Numbered from the stretch's first letter, positions 8,863-20,435 are shown. The stretch is DNA of 64,000 nucleotides from Anabaena azotica FACHB-119 (GCF_014697625.1 NZ_JACJSG010000010.1:124001-188000), one strand, 5' to 3'. Numbers and translations are program-made. The notes: a model not told the origin generated them from the letters alone.

Positions 8863-9453
8863 TTAACTATACCGTTCTTCCGCCCAAGGTTCACCGCGAC
8901 GGTTATAACCATTGCGTTCCCAAAAACCCAGTTCTTCCTTATTAAGAAACTCTAAACCATTAATCCACTTGGCGCTTTTCCAGGCGTAAAGGTGAGGTAC
9001 AACTAAGCGCATCGGCCCGCCATGTTCTGAGGGAAGGTCTTCACCAAATAATTTAAAAGCAAAGAAGTTTTCTTCCCGCACAAAGTCTTCCATTGCAATA
9101 TTTGTAGTGTAATCACCATAGCAATGTTGCATCACATGAGCAGCTTGAGGATCTACCTCAATCAGACTCATAAAATCTGTGACCTTAATCCCTGTCCATT
9201 TGACATCCAGCTTAGACCAACGGGTGACACAGTGAAAGTCTGCCGTAAATTCGTGATGAGGTAAAGCCATAAAATCCGACCATGTAAAAATGGCAGGTTT
9301 TACCAAACCCCAAACCCGAAACTCCCACCCGTCGATACTGACTTTAGGCGCTGCGCCATAGGTTAAGACAGGAAAACCCTTGGCTAAATGCTGTCCAGGG
9401 GGAACGCGGTCAGCATTTTCTTGGTCTGGTTTCTGAAAAAATTTTCCGAGCAT
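8863..9453 (-). CDS. Sulfite oxidase-like molybdopterin oxidoreductase
   Basis: The protein has 196 residues from the ATG at 9453 (MLGKFFQKPD), the length normal for this short family. The frame stays open 28 codons further upstream, but those residues look unconserved. Cys75 in DFHCVTRWSKLDVKWTG is the expected molybdenum ligand of the sulfite oxidase fold. LRLVVPHLYAWKSAKW-like sequence near the C-terminus (MRLVVPHLYAWKSAKW) and WERNGYNRRGEPW are family hallmarks. No signal peptide or dimerisation domain is present, unlike true sulfite oxidases. The physiological substrate is not known; it may reduce or oxidise small sulfur or nitrogen compounds or modified residues. The gene is monocistronic. 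Confidence 0.82.
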   Translation of the reverse strand: MLGKFFQKPDQENADRVPPGQHLAKGFPVLTYGAAPKVSIDGWEFRVWGLVKPAIFTWSDFMALPHHEFTADFHCVTRWSKLDVKWTGIKVTDFMSLIEVDPQAAHVMQHCYGDYTTNIAMEDFVREENFFAFKLFGEDLPSEHGGPMRLVVPHLYAWKSAKWINGLEFLNKEELGFWERNGYNRRGEPWAEERYS

Positions 9454-9730
9454 ACCTGTATAATAGCTAACAATATAGAAGTTTCTTAATAGCAGCCCCA
9501 CTGGCGGCACACCACCCGCTACGAATGAAACAAACAAGTAAAATCCTCTTCCCTCCTGCCTTCTGCCTTCTGCCTCCTGCCTTGTTTCTTAATAGCAATC
9601 AATACTCTTCATTTTCCTTGCTAGGAAATTTCTATCGATAAATATTAATTTTAATAAACACTAAAAAATCAGGAGCTAAGGATAAATTACTCTTTACTTT
9701 ATATGATTATTTGATCATCAGTCATGGGTG

Positions 9731-9778
9731 AGAGGTAATGGGTAATAGGTTCTGCCGATTACTCATTACCTCTTTTTT
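9731..9778 (+). terminator. Hairpin with T tract next to rpmF
   Basis: AGAGGTAATGGGTAAT (9731-9746) and ATTACTCATTACCTCT (9758-9773) form 16-bp arms with one mismatch, followed by T residues to 9778. The T tract is on the + strand although rpmF reads leftward, so it would stop rightward transcripts. It may still act as the 3' hairpin of the rpmF message. Confidence 0.5.
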
Positions 9779-9779
9779 A

Positions 9780-9953
9780 CTATTCTTCCTCGTCTTCTTC
9801 TTCGGCAGATGGATAGACAAATGTAGAACGTCCAGTCAAAATAGATTTGCCCAAGGAGAGAGCTTTTTGCGCTTCCACAGCAGCCTTATGTCTCCAGGTA
9901 GCTCGACGTTTATCGCGTTTTGATTTAGATGTTTTCTTCTTAGGAACCGCCAT
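9780..9953 (-). CDS. rpmF: 50S ribosomal protein L32
   Basis: This is a 57-residue basic protein starting [17 protein letters not shown], the typical bL32 N-terminus, followed by [20 protein letters not shown]. It lacks the CXXC zinc motif, as expected for the cyanobacterial form. The C-terminus is acidic (EEEDEEE). The start is the ATG at 9953; nine in-frame codons upstream are unlikely to be translated. L32 is part of the large ribosomal subunit near the peptidyl-transferase region. The neighbours are unrelated. Confidence 0.95.
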   Translation of the reverse strand: MAVPKKKTSKSKRDKRRATWRHKAAVEAQKALSLGKSILTGRSTFVYPSAEEEDEEE

Positions 9954-10028
9954 ACTAGCTGATATCGTAATTCTTGACAACCTTTCTATTCTAAGCGATC
10001 AAATAGCGATGATCACTATTGGGGGGAA

Positions 10029-10111
10029 AAAGGGGACAGGGGACAGGGGACAGGGGACAGTGGACAGTGGACAGTGGAAATAAACTGACAACTGATAACT
10101 GATAACTGATC
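10029..10111. repeat. STRR cluster before the second 122-bp MITE
   Basis: GGGGACA heptamers change into GTGGACA heptamers, then into ACTGATA/ACTGACA heptamers. The MITE at 10112 interrupts the last array, which resumes at 10234. Confidence 0.8.
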
Positions 10112-10233
10112 AGGACTTACGCAAGTGTCACAATTGGTGGTTGGTGCGTGACGCTACAGGTCTCATAACTACGTTCAAATATTTTCGCAGCGTCACACAC
10201 CCTACAGAAAAATATGCCAGTTGCGTAAGTCCT
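10112..10233. mobile_element. 122-bp MITE-like element, copy 2
   Basis: Same 13-bp ends (AGGACTTACGCAA and its complement) and the same length as the copy at 1703-1824, with only a few base differences. It sits inside an ACTGATA heptamer array that continues on both sides, so the array predates the insertion. Confidence 0.75.
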
Positions 10234-10280
10234 ACTGATAACTGATAACTGATAACTGACAACTGATAACTGACAACTGT
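10234..10280. repeat. STRR array, ACTGATA heptamers, right part
   Basis: Continuation of the array that the 122-bp element interrupts; units ACTGATA and ACTGACA, ending at GTCCCC just before the end of the next gene. Confidence 0.8.
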
Positions 10281-10285
10281 CCCCT

Positions 10286-10762
10286 CTACTTCGCGGCTGG
10301 GTTGGGTGAGGTTTGTAGTTTGTCAAAGCCTAAGAGTGATTGGGTGCTTTTGAAGTAGGTCGCCCAGCGTTGGGGGTCGGGACGATTGCGCCATTGTTGA
10401 CGGCTGACATCTAGGAGTAAGATTGGTGCGATCGCACCATAACTTTGTACGGAGACATACACAGAAATATCTGTAACTAAAATATCTTTGTCGAAGCTGC
10501 GTTGAGCTGCGGCCCTAGCTGCCATTTCTGCCCGGCGTAGTATGGCTTCGTAAGTTTCATCAGGTAATCTATCAATAGTCAAGTCAACTCTGGCTGTGTA
10601 AGCTCGCACAATCCCAGGAAAAGCTATTTCTGTTACAAGCCATACAGGAATAGGAAATAAAAGCCAAAAAATTAGTGGAAATGTCCGGATTTTTTTGGCA
10701 AGTTGGCTAATAACTTGAAAGGGAATGATTAATGATAGTTGTTGAGGACTACTCTTACTCAT
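10286..10762 (-). CDS. Conserved cyanobacterial membrane-anchored protein of unknown function
   Basis: The protein has 158 residues. One hydrophobic segment at about residues 28-50 (FPLIFWLLFPIPVWLVTEIA) would anchor it. The rest (VDLTIDRLPDETYEAILRRAEMA, then an ILVTDISVYVSVQ strand) looks like a compact soluble alpha/beta domain on one side of the membrane. I do not recognise a family with known function. The gene is divergent from the caspase-like gene at 10960, with about 200 bp between them. The last residues are proline/alanine-rich and border an STRR. Confidence 0.65.
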   Translation of the reverse strand: MSKSSPQQLSLIIPFQVISQLAKKIRTFPLIFWLLFPIPVWLVTEIAFPGIVRAYTARVDLTIDRLPDETYEAILRRAEMAARAAAQRSFDKDILVTDISVYVSVQSYGAIAPILLLDVSRQQWRNRPDPQRWATYFKSTQSLLGFDKLQTSPNPAAK

Positions 10763-10959
10763 GACCTGATAGCTCCTTAATTGAGGTTCTTTAATTTGAA
10801 TAGCTTGAGAAATTTTCCGGAAACGGAAAGTGATAAAAAGTACGTTTCTTTAAAGACTCGATAAGAATCTCCTAGACTATTAGACATAGGTTAGCTTTGT
10901 TTTTTCAGCAAAGCCAACCGCAATTTTAGGCAACCATACAACAACCTACAAAGAGCGGG

Positions 10960-13070
<2,111 letters not shown>

Positions 13071-13074
<4 letters not shown>

Positions 13075-13448
13075 CAATACTGCGACACATCTTCGCCGCA
13101 CTCATCAGCTAGATAGCACAGCGCACGGAAACGCAAGCTGACGACTTCTTCATATAAAGGGTTAAGTTTACACATAGGCGGAATGTGTAACAAGGTCTGA
13201 TTAAATAACTTAATGTCGCGCTCAAACGGACATTGTGCAGGGATAATTTTACATAAACGGTGAGCTAATTGGCGATCGCTCACTTTAATACTATCTAACC
13301 AGCGTCGTAGGGGTTTGAGAATATCCCACCGTGACTGAGCAGGAGAAGCTGGCAACTGGGTTAAATGACTATTGTTAACTTCTGCGTGATTTATCGCAAC
13401 CCAGCTAGCAACAAAAAGCTTTTTTGTGGTATTATTAAATACCTTCAT
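13071..13448 (-). CDS. Mo-dependent nitrogenase C-terminal domain (Mo-nitro_C) protein
   Basis: The protein has 125 residues. It matches the Mo-nitro_C family, which is often annotated as Mo-dependent nitrogenase-like protein in Nostoc relatives. Conserved features are RLCKIIPAQCPFERDI, IPPMCKLNPLYEEV and LRFRALCYLADECGED, with seven cysteines in total. Despite the name there is no nitrogenase catalytic domain. The family is widespread in cyanobacteria and its function is unresolved; the cysteines might bind metal. No nif genes are nearby. The start is the ATG at 13448. Confidence 0.75.
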
Positions 13449-13839
13449 GGTTATGCCTCTTTTTTGATGAGGGTATTCACCTTTGCGATCAACTTATACA
13501 GCGTGACAACTACCTTGTCGGGAAAAAAACCATTTTGATAGCGATATAACGTTAATCTTTGGCAAATACTGAAGTTAAAACCTAAATTATGACTACGTTC
13601 AGTTAATCGCAAATTTCTCGGAAGCGGTAGTGTAATTATCGGATCTTGTTCATAATTTGACCCAGTTTAAATTTTAGTAAAGACATCTATCTTTAGATAG
13701 AAGAGCAAGCAGTTTTTACAACTCTTAACATAAATAATTCTAACAAAAAGAGTATTTGATAACAAATAGTTCTGCTGCTAGCTAGCTACTGTAGAAGCTA
13801 TCTTGAGACATTAGCACTGGCAAAAACTCAGTAAACACA
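13449..13839. other. Divergent intergenic region, no gene seen
   Basis: This 391-bp AT-rich gap between the Mo-nitro_C gene and the permease gene should hold both promoters. I see no repeat, RNA gene or convincing operator. A HIP1 site and AATTTTAGTAAAGACATC-like AT-rich stretches are all that stand out. Confidence 0.4.
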
Positions 13840-15036
13840 GTGATTTATATCAAATTTGCAGTTTATGGCGTATTGGGGCTGACATATTTCGGGTTAGCCT
13901 TGGGCTACATTCCAGGTTTACGGATGAACCGCGCCACTATTGCCTTAGTTGGTTCTGCCTTCTTAATTGCCTTGGGAGTGCTGAATTTACAGGAAGCTTG
14001 GCAAGCCATAGATGCTAATACCATCGTGTTTTTGTTAAGCATGATGGTAGTCAATGCTAACTTATCTTATGCAGGCTTCTTTCGCCTTGCCTTATCGGTG
14101 TTGTTGAGCTTAACCCGTAGTCCTTTAGGCTTGTTGATAGCTTTAACCTTTGGTAGCGGGATACTTTCCGCCTTTTTCCTCAACGATACATTGGCGCTAG
14201 TGTTTACGCCTTTGACTTTGAGTTTGGCGCAAACTTTGGGCTTAAATCCCATACCCTATTTACTAGCGATCGCCGGAGCAACTAACATAGGTTCTGTGGC
14301 TACCCTAAGCGGTAATCCGCAAAACATCCTGATAGGTTCATTTTCTGGCATACCCTACTTAGATTTTCTTCGTGTTTTAACCCCGGTCGCCTTCACAGGG
14401 TTGATAATTCAGATAGGGTTACTATGGCTACTATATCCTGATGTGCGATCGCTCAAACCTTGCCAAATTTTACCCATCAATAATCAAAGAATATATAAAC
14501 CATTATTTAATAAAACATTAGTCATTACTACTGGCTTACTGATTGCTTTTACTGTCGGCTTACCTTTAGCACAGTCGGCTTTAGTAGCAGCTAGCCTATT
14601 ACTAATTACCAGAAGAATTAAACCAGGGCGAATATTAAAAAAAGTAGATTGGAATTTATTAGTAATGTTTTCCGGGTTGTTTATTCTCACAAAAGCCACC
14701 CAAAAATTGAACTTACTACAGCCATTTACCCATGCAATTAACTCTGCTGCCAGTTTGTTAGGGATAACAGCTATTTTATCTAATCTAATTTCTAACGTTC
14801 CGGCTGTATTGCTATTGCAACCTTTGATTTCTCCAAGTGATACAAAATCCTGGCTATTATTAGCAGCAGGTTCAACTTTAGCGGGTAACTTAACTTTATT
14901 TGGCTCAGTTGCCAACTTGATAATTGTCGAAGCTGCTGCGGATTTAGGTTATAAACTCACCTTTTTAGAACATCTACGTTTTGGTGTGCCATTAACAATC
15001 TGTACTTTAATTTTGGCTTACGTATTTATCCAATAG
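13840..15036 (+). CDS. SLC13/ArsB-type anion permease
   Basis: This 398-residue polytopic membrane protein has about ten hydrophobic helices. Family signatures are FFLNDTLALVFTPL in the first half and SGNPQNILIGSFSGI. In the second half, ISNVPAVLLLQPLI and LAGNLTLFGSVANLI mark the inverted-repeat partner of the first motif. This two-fold layout is that of the ion transporter superfamily (ArsB, NhaD, DASS). The substrate could be a dicarboxylate, sulfate, arsenite or Na+/H+; sequence alone does not decide. Translation starts at GTG 13840. The gene stands alone, and an inverted repeat AGACATTA/TAATGTCT follows at 15052-15091. Confidence 0.78.
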   Translation: MIYIKFAVYGVLGLTYFGLALGYIPGLRMNRATIALVGSAFLIALGVLNLQEAWQAIDANTIVFLLSMMVVNANLSYAGFFRLALSVLLSLTRSPLGLLIALTFGSGILSAFFLNDTLALVFTPLTLSLAQTLGLNPIPYLLAIAGATNIGSVATLSGNPQNILIGSFSGIPYLDFLRVLTPVAFTGLIIQIGLLWLLYPDVRSLKPCQILPINNQRIYKPLFNKTLVITTGLLIAFTVGLPLAQSALVAASLLLITRRIKPGRILKKVDWNLLVMFSGLFILTKATQKLNLLQPFTHAINSAASLLGITAILSNLISNVPAVLLLQPLISPSDTKSWLLLAAGSTLAGNLTLFGSVANLIIVEAAADLGYKLTFLEHLRFGVPLTICTLILAYVFIQ

Positions 15037-15141
15037 GCGATTAACAATAAAGACATTATATTGAGTAAATATCTATTGCTGTAATGTCTCAATTTTCTAT
15101 GTATTCATTCTAATCAAAAGTTAATTTATTATACATCAGCC

Positions 15142-15415
15142 TTGTCACGGGATTTGGAAAACCCCTCTCCAAACCTCTCCGTTTCGGTTACAGGCTTTAA
15201 ATTTTTACCCTTCCTAGTAGAGAAGCTGACTTTTCACGTTATGTGGAAAAGCGCTCCGTCAGACCTAACCCCCCAGCCCCCTTCCCTACAAGGGAAGGGG
15301 GAGAAATCAAAGCCTCTCTCCTTGTAGGAGAGAGGTTTGGAGAGAGGTCTTCCAGATCCCGTGAAAAGTCAGGTAAAGAAGGGGGTTAGGTTAAGCGTAG
15401 ATTTTTCCACATAAC
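15142..15415 (-). mobile_element. Decayed outer copy of the CTGACTTTTCACG MITE, split by a newer copy
   Basis: The left flank (CACGGGATTTGGAAAACC, CTCTCCAAACCTCTCC) and the right flank (GGGGGTTAGGTT, TTTTTCCACATAACG) are the two halves of one MITE. Its orientation is opposite to the element inserted between them. The ends have lost their first 9-10 bases. Confidence 0.6.
15226..15372 (+). mobile_element. 147-bp MITE, TIR CTGACTTTTCACG, intact copy
   Basis: The 13-bp terminal inverted repeats CTGACTTTTCACG and CGTGAAAAGTCAG are perfect. Flanks GTAGAGAAG and GTAAAGAAG are a 9-bp target duplication with one mismatch. The target lies in the central palindrome of an older copy of the same family. 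The interior holds CCCTTCCCTACAAGGGAAGGG and CTCTCTCCTTGTAGGAGAGAG hairpins. Confidence 0.8.
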
Positions 15416-15459
15416 GCTTAGTAGAGACAAAAATTACTTAAGTATGGAGGCTATGAAAG

Positions 15460-16371
15460 ATGACTATTTGGAATAAGAGTAGCTGGGATAGAGAAATTGA
15501 TGCTGAATTAGAACAACTAAAAAAAGAACTCCAGAAATCCTCTATTGATGGGAAAAATCACGCGAAAGGCTTGGATGGTGTTCTTGAAAAATTAAATAAT
15601 CTAGTAGGTATGCAAAATGTTAAAGATGAAATTAATAATCTGATTAACTTTCTGAAAATTCAACAACTCCGCAAAGAACAAAAACTCGCTACTATTTCTG
15701 TGACATTACATTCCGTATTTTGTGGCCCACCTGGAACAGGAAAAACTACTGTTGCCCGTTTGATAGGTGAAATATATAAAGAGTTAGGGCTACTTTCTAA
15801 AGGTCATCTTATCGAAACTGACAGATCGGGCTTGGTTGCAGGTTATGTAGGACAAACCGCTATTAAAGTCGATGAACTTGTCGAGTCAGCATTAGATGGC
15901 GTGTTATTTATTGATGAAGCCTACGCATTAAAACCCGAAGGTTCTAGTAACGATTTTGGTCAAGAGGCTATAGATACTCTTCTAAAAAGGATGGAAGACT
16001 ATAGAGATAGGTTAGTAGTAATAGTCGCTGGTTACAGTGAGGAAATGTCTAGATTTATCGATGCTAATCCTGGCTTACAGTCAAGATTCAATAAGTATTT
16101 CTATTTTGAAGATTATCAGCCTGATGAGTTGCTAAACATATTTGAAAAAATTTGTGAACAAAACCATTTCCAATTGACTGAAAAAGCAAAGCAAGTATTA
16201 CTGAATAAACTAACTGATTTATATACAAATCGAGACAAAAAATTTGGTAATGGAAGACTCGTTAGAAATATATTTGAAAAAACTATAGAGAAGCAAGCAA
16301 ATAGACTGGTAAAACTTTCTGAAGTTAACAAAAAAATGATGATGACAATTGATCTAGAAGATATACCTTAA
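15460..16371 (+). CDS. CbbX/SpoVK-type AAA+ ATPase
   Basis: The protein has 303 residues. A short helical lead (1-45) is followed by a single AAA+ module: [11 protein letters not shown], Walker A GPPGTGKT at 89-96, pore-loop [10 protein letters not shown], Walker B VLFIDEA at about 148-154, VIVAGY (sensor 1) and NPGLQSRF (arginine finger). This is the CbbX/SpoVK class. In proteobacteria and red algae CbbX activates Rubisco; here no Rubisco genes are near, so I do not assign that role. The ribosome-binding site GGAGG precedes the ATG by 12 bp. The gene follows nested MITEs directly, so its promoter may be partly MITE-derived. Confidence 0.82.
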   Translation: MTIWNKSSWDREIDAELEQLKKELQKSSIDGKNHAKGLDGVLEKLNNLVGMQNVKDEINNLINFLKIQQLRKEQKLATISVTLHSVFCGPPGTGKTTVARLIGEIYKELGLLSKGHLIETDRSGLVAGYVGQTAIKVDELVESALDGVLFIDEAYALKPEGSSNDFGQEAIDTLLKRMEDYRDRLVVIVAGYSEEMSRFIDANPGLQSRFNKYFYFEDYQPDELLNIFEKICEQNHFQLTEKAKQVLLNKLTDLYTNRDKKFGNGRLVRNIFEKTIEKQANRLVKLSEVNKKMMMTIDLEDIP

Positions 16372-16397
16372 CTTAAAAAGAGTAACACCGTTTCTTG

Positions 16398-16474
16398 ATG
16401 AAGTTGCACTGTATTCTTAGCTGTAGAGATGTTGCATTCAACGTCTCTACATGATTTATTTGGTGCAACTTCAT
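16398..16474. mobile_element. 77-bp palindromic MITE-like repeat
   Basis: ATGAAGTTGCAC at 16398-16409 and GTGCAACTTCAT at 16463-16474 are 12-bp inverted ends. The centre is itself an inverted repeat around TGTAGAGATGTTGCATTCAACGTC-like sequence; the same inner motif occurs near 59168. It lies in the 306-bp gap between the AAA ATPase and Uma2 genes. Confidence 0.6.
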
Positions 16475-16677
16475 AGATAATCAGTATAAATAGGATGTAT
16501 TACTGCTTTGGGTGAGGTAGCGGTGTTCAGTCGCTTAGATAATTTTGTTCGTGAGAAACCATCTCAAAAAATGCGACTAACACACCCTACTGGCACAACT
16601 AATCATAGTGCATAAATATCTCTGTAACTCTGTGTCTCTGTGGTAAATTAATACTATATTTTACCATTGCCACAGCA

Positions 16678-17238
16678 CTAAGCTAACAGCAACTCTTGAA
16701 CAGTCAAAGATAACTCAGGTAATAACATAGAAATAATCTGTTGATTTTCCATAAATACCGTTTGCTGATAGCTATTTTCTGCCAACAAACAGACTGTAAC
16801 TTTATTTTCTAAAGGGTCAACAATCCAGTATTCTCCAACACCAATAACCGCATATTCAGAAGTTTTTTGGATATAGTCTCGCTCTACAGATTCAGGACTG
16901 ACAACTTCAACTATAAGCGGTGGTGGAGTCTTGAGGATAGCTGAAGTCTTTTCAATAGTTTGTGCTTGTTCATTGGTAATTACACAAACATCAGGTCGCC
17001 TTGGTTGTTTGTTAGTTAAAACCTCTGTACCATTAGGACGAGGTTGTAAAGGCAATGCCATCTTTTGAATTTCCAAAAAAAAGCGAACCACCAACAAAGT
17101 AATAATGGCCTCGTGTTTACCAGTCCCAGGAGGCATTTCTACAAGCACCCCATCCTCAAGTTCATAACGCTTATCCGTACCATCATCAAAGTTTAAATAC
17201 TCCTGCAAATTAGTAACTTTAAATGGGCTTTTCGTCAT
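16678..17238 (-). CDS. Uma2 family endonuclease-like protein (DUF820)
   Basis: The 186-residue protein has the restriction-endonuclease-like core seen across the very large cyanobacterial Uma2 family: YELEDGVLVEMPPGTGKHE, RRPDVCVITNEQA, PPPLIVEVVSPES and GVGEYWIVDP. The acidic and basic residues of the PD-(D/E)XK centre appear intact. The cellular role of the family is not established. The gene is monocistronic and starts at ATG 17238. Confidence 0.82.
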   Translation of the reverse strand: MTKSPFKVTNLQEYLNFDDGTDKRYELEDGVLVEMPPGTGKHEAIITLLVVRFFLEIQKMALPLQPRPNGTEVLTNKQPRRPDVCVITNEQAQTIEKTSAILKTPPPLIVEVVSPESVERDYIQKTSEYAVIGVGEYWIVDPLENKVTVCLLAENSYQQTVFMENQQIISMLLPELSLTVQELLLA

Positions 17239-17338
17239 AGCGATCGCCTCACCAACTCATCTACAATAAATATCGCACAACAAAACGCAAAGACACCTTA
17301 TGTGCCTTTGTGCCTTTGCGCCTTTGCGTGAGCTTATC

Positions 17339-19111
17339 TTAAGAAGCCACCTGTGCAGCCGTGCGAGTCCGCCGCCTTCTACCATCAGTAGCCACCTTGA
17401 CAGGCGGTTCATCAGGAATTTGCATCAAGAAAGTCACCGATGGCTGACATTGCAACTCACGACGCAGAGAACGTTGCAATTCACGTTCTAAAGTTGCTTG
17501 CAAACCACCCCAGTCAACTTCCGGCTGTTCACCAACAGTAGATGCAAACTCCGACCAACGCACAGTTAAAATTTCTTCTATGCGTTGTTGCACCCACTTT
17601 TGTAATAGCGATCGCTCTACACTAGTAACAACACCACGCAGATGAATCTCTGGTTTAGCTAGTAGTTTACCCTGCCAATCGATAGCAGCTGCAATAGTTA
17701 CAATACCTTCTTCTGCCATGCGTTGCCGCTCTTGCAGCACCTTGGCACTCACCATACCAGAACTTGTAGTATCCACCAACTCGATACCAGATGGCACTTT
17801 TCCAGCTACAGCAATTGAGTTTTCTGTCAATTCGATGACATCGCCATTCTGAATAATCACCATATTCTCGGCGGGAACACCCATCTTTTGGGCGGTTTGC
17901 GCGTGTTTTACCAACATCCGATGTTCACCGTGTACTGGGACGAAAAACTTAGGACGGGTTAAGGCTAGCATCAATTTTTGGTCTTCCTGACAGCCGTGAC
18001 CGGAAACGTGAATGCCTTGTTCCCTACCATAAACCACTTTCGCCCCTTGCAACATCAACTTATCGATGGTGTTGACTACTGCAATGGTGTTTCCGGGAAT
18101 GGGGTTAGCAGAGAAGACAACGGTATCACCTTCACGAATTTTGATGTGGGGGTGTTCTTTGTTGGCTATTCTCGTCATCGCCGCCATTGTTTCACCTTGA
18201 GAACCAGTGGTGAGAATTAACACGTTCTCATCTGGCAAACCACGAACTGTATGCAGGGGTTGAAACAGATTATCTTCGCATTTGATGTAACCCAAATTCC
18301 GAGCATGGGCAATCAAATTTAACATGGAACGTCCGACCACTGTCACCACACGGTTATGCTTTTTCGCCAGTTGCAAAATCATGTTGATGCGATGCACACT
18401 GGAAGCAAAGGTAGTGACAAATAACCGCCCTTCCGCTTGACCAAATACTCTATCGAGGTTGGGGAAAACTGCTGCTTCCGAAGGTGTAAATCCGGGAACC
18501 TCGGAGTTAGTAGAATCACTTAACAAACACAGTACACCTTTTTCCCCATGTTCTGCGAGGCGTTGAATATCGAATCTTTCCCCATCGACTGGGGTATGGT
18601 CAAATTTGAAGTCCCCGGTGTGAATGACTACACCCAGAGGCGTGTGAATGGCTACCGTAAAACTATCGGCGATGGAGTGGGTGTTGCGAATGTACTCAAC
18701 AAAAAATGATTTACCGATGCGGACTACATCACGGGGTAAAACTGATCTTAATTCTGTGCGATCGCGTACTCCTGCTTCTTCCAATTTACCCTCTAGCATT
18801 GCCATTGCTAGTCTAGGGCCATATATCACCGGAATGTCAAATTGTTTGAGGTGAAAAGCAATCCCGCCAATATGGTCTTCATGACCGTGGGTAACAATCA
18901 TACCCTTAATTTTGTGGCGATTTTCCCGTAGGTAGGTTGTATCTGGCAGGACGATATTCACACCGTGCATTGCCTCTGTGGGAAAAGCCAACCCTGCATC
19001 TAACAGGACAATTTCATCATCGTATTCAAAAACACAGGTGTTTTTACCAATTTCATGTAAACCGCCCAAGGGAATAATTTTTAGGCTGGTACTAGTTTCG
19101 TTGTTAACCAT
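17339..19111 (-). CDS. rnj: Ribonuclease J
   Basis: The protein has 590 residues. A metallo-beta-lactamase core carries THGHEDHIGG (His75, His77, Asp79, His80), with further ligand motifs HTGDFKFDHTPVDG and SDSTNSEVPGFTPSE. A beta-CASP region with VTTFASSVHRI and a C-terminal RNase J domain follow. The enzyme is a 5'-3' exo- and endoribonuclease for mRNA decay and rRNA maturation. I choose ATG 19111 (MVNNETSTS): AAGGAG lies a few bases upstream, and the 14 extra codons of the open frame look like leader. The C-terminus ends in a basic RRRRTRTAAQ tail. It is the third gene of leftward asd-dapA-rnj, about 300 bp after dapA. Confidence 0.93.
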   Translation of the reverse strand: MVNNETSTSLKIIPLGGLHEIGKNTCVFEYDDEIVLLDAGLAFPTEAMHGVNIVLPDTTYLRENRHKIKGMIVTHGHEDHIGGIAFHLKQFDIPVIYGPRLAMAMLEGKLEEAGVRDRTELRSVLPRDVVRIGKSFFVEYIRNTHSIADSFTVAIHTPLGVVIHTGDFKFDHTPVDGERFDIQRLAEHGEKGVLCLLSDSTNSEVPGFTPSEAAVFPNLDRVFGQAEGRLFVTTFASSVHRINMILQLAKKHNRVVTVVGRSMLNLIAHARNLGYIKCEDNLFQPLHTVRGLPDENVLILTTGSQGETMAAMTRIANKEHPHIKIREGDTVVFSANPIPGNTIAVVNTIDKLMLQGAKVVYGREQGIHVSGHGCQEDQKLMLALTRPKFFVPVHGEHRMLVKHAQTAQKMGVPAENMVIIQNGDVIELTENSIAVAGKVPSGIELVDTTSSGMVSAKVLQERQRMAEEGIVTIAAAIDWQGKLLAKPEIHLRGVVTSVERSLLQKWVQQRIEEILTVRWSEFASTVGEQPEVDWGGLQATLERELQRSLRRELQCQPSVTFLMQIPDEPPVKVATDGRRRRTRTAAQVAS

Positions 19112-19414
19112 TTGCTCCTTAGTTTTGTCGTTTGTCGTTTTAAAGTTAATCAAGAAAATTCAGCTTCTTTTAGTAATGACAACATTTGCCTGCTTGTACC
19201 AAGCAGTCATTTAATTAAATCTGCAATTTTTGGGTAAATAAAAAGGATTTTATGTCGAATAATTCATTCTATATTTATTAGGTTTTAGCACAAGTTTTAA
19301 GATTATTAGCAGCCAAGCAGTAATAAAAATTTCATCATCAATTTTGCTAATTTTAATTTCTGCCAAGCTCCATAAATAATTGATATCTTGTTTTAGCAAC
19401 CGCAATAATGACGA
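19112..19414. other. AT-rich spacer between dapA and rnj
   Basis: About 300 bp without a gene or repeat that I can identify. Long enough for a separate rnj promoter. The AAGGAG ribosome-binding site of rnj is at its left edge. Confidence 0.4.
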
Positions 19415-20299
19415 TTAAATTAAATCGAGATTTTTCAGCACGGCCTCTAATTTTTGGCTGACTTCTGCATCAGCTTCGCTTAGTGGCGGACGAGTAGAAC
19501 CAACCTCCCAACCTTGAAGTTTTAATGCTTGTTTAATGGGAATCGGATTTGTTGTGATAAATAGAGCTTTAAACAATGGTAAGAGTCGAAGATGAATCTC
19601 ACTGGCGACTGTCACTTTTCCAGCATTGTAAGCTTGAATCATCTGTTGTAGTTGGTTCCCTACCAGATGGGAAGCCACACTAACTACACCTTTCGCCCCG
19701 ATCGCTAACAAGGGCAGGGTTAACGAGTCATCTCCAGCGTAAATCTCGAAGTCTTTTGATGTCAAGCGGCGGATTTCCCCCGCTTGGTCGAGATTGCCAC
19801 TAGCTTCTTTAATACCCACAATATTGTCGATTTGGGCTAACCGCACAACTGTCTCTGGGCTGAGATTTTGACCAGTGCGCCCTGGAACGTTATACAACAA
19901 TAGCGGTAGCTCTGGACAGGCTTGAGCGATCGCCACAAAATGCTGGTATAAACCTGCTTGCGGCGGTTTATTGTAGTAGGGTACAACCTGTAATGTACCA
20001 TGTACTCCTATTTTAGCGGCTTTTTGTGTAGCTGCGATCGCTTCTTTTGTGGAATTAGAACCACACCCAGCTATGACCTTGGCTTTCCCGGCTACTGCCT
20101 GTAAAATTTCCACAAATAACTGGTATTCTTCATCCCAACTTAAGGTAGGTGATTCTCCAGTTGTACCACAAACCACTAATGTATCTGTCCCATTTTCTGC
20201 CAAATGGGCTGCTAGTTCTGCCGCTAAAGCATAGTTAACACTTCCGTCCGCTTTGAACGGTGTAATCATAGCGGTTAAAACTGTGCCGAAATCTCCCAC
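19415..20299 (-). CDS. dapA: 4-hydroxy-tetrahydrodipicolinate synthase
   Basis: This 294-residue TIM-barrel enzyme condenses pyruvate with aspartate semialdehyde in lysine and diaminopimelate synthesis. Visible active-site features are [10 protein letters not shown] (Thr46/Thr47), [11 protein letters not shown] (Tyr136, Arg141) and Schiff-base Lys164 in GIKEASG. Length and motifs are complete. Translation appears to start at GTG 20299, with AAGGAG about 11 bases upstream. The gene lies 136 bp downstream of asd, whose product is its substrate supplier; an STRR array occupies the spacer. Confidence 0.95.
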   Translation of the reverse strand: MGDFGTVLTAMITPFKADGSVNYALAAELAAHLAENGTDTLVVCGTTGESPTLSWDEEYQLFVEILQAVAGKAKVIAGCGSNSTKEAIAATQKAAKIGVHGTLQVVPYYNKPPQAGLYQHFVAIAQACPELPLLLYNVPGRTGQNLSPETVVRLAQIDNIVGIKEASGNLDQAGEIRRLTSKDFEIYAGDDSLTLPLLAIGAKGVVSVASHLVGNQLQQMIQAYNAGKVTVASEIHLRLLPLFKALFITTNPIPIKQALKLQGWEVGSTRPPLSEADAEVSQKLEAVLKNLDLI

Positions 20300-20321
20300 C
20301 CTTTTGTTACTCCTTTATATT

Positions 20322-20428
20322 TTTTATCAGTTATCAGTTATCAGTTATCAGTTATCAGTTGACATTTATCAGTTGACAGATTATTTCCACTGTCTACTGT
20401 TCACTGTTCACTGTTCACTGTTCACTGA
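20322..20428. repeat. STRR cluster between asd and dapA
   Basis: CAGTTAT heptamers (five or so) give way to TGTTCAC heptamers. The cluster sits inside what is probably a single asd-dapA transcript. Confidence 0.8.
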
Positions 20429-20435
20429 CCAATGA

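Noticed and set aside
15460..16371. Rubisco activase (CbbX) function
   Set aside because: The AAA+ class fits, but no Rubisco genes are near and cyanobacteria of this group have form IB Rubisco, for which CbbX is not the activase. Only the fold class is reported.
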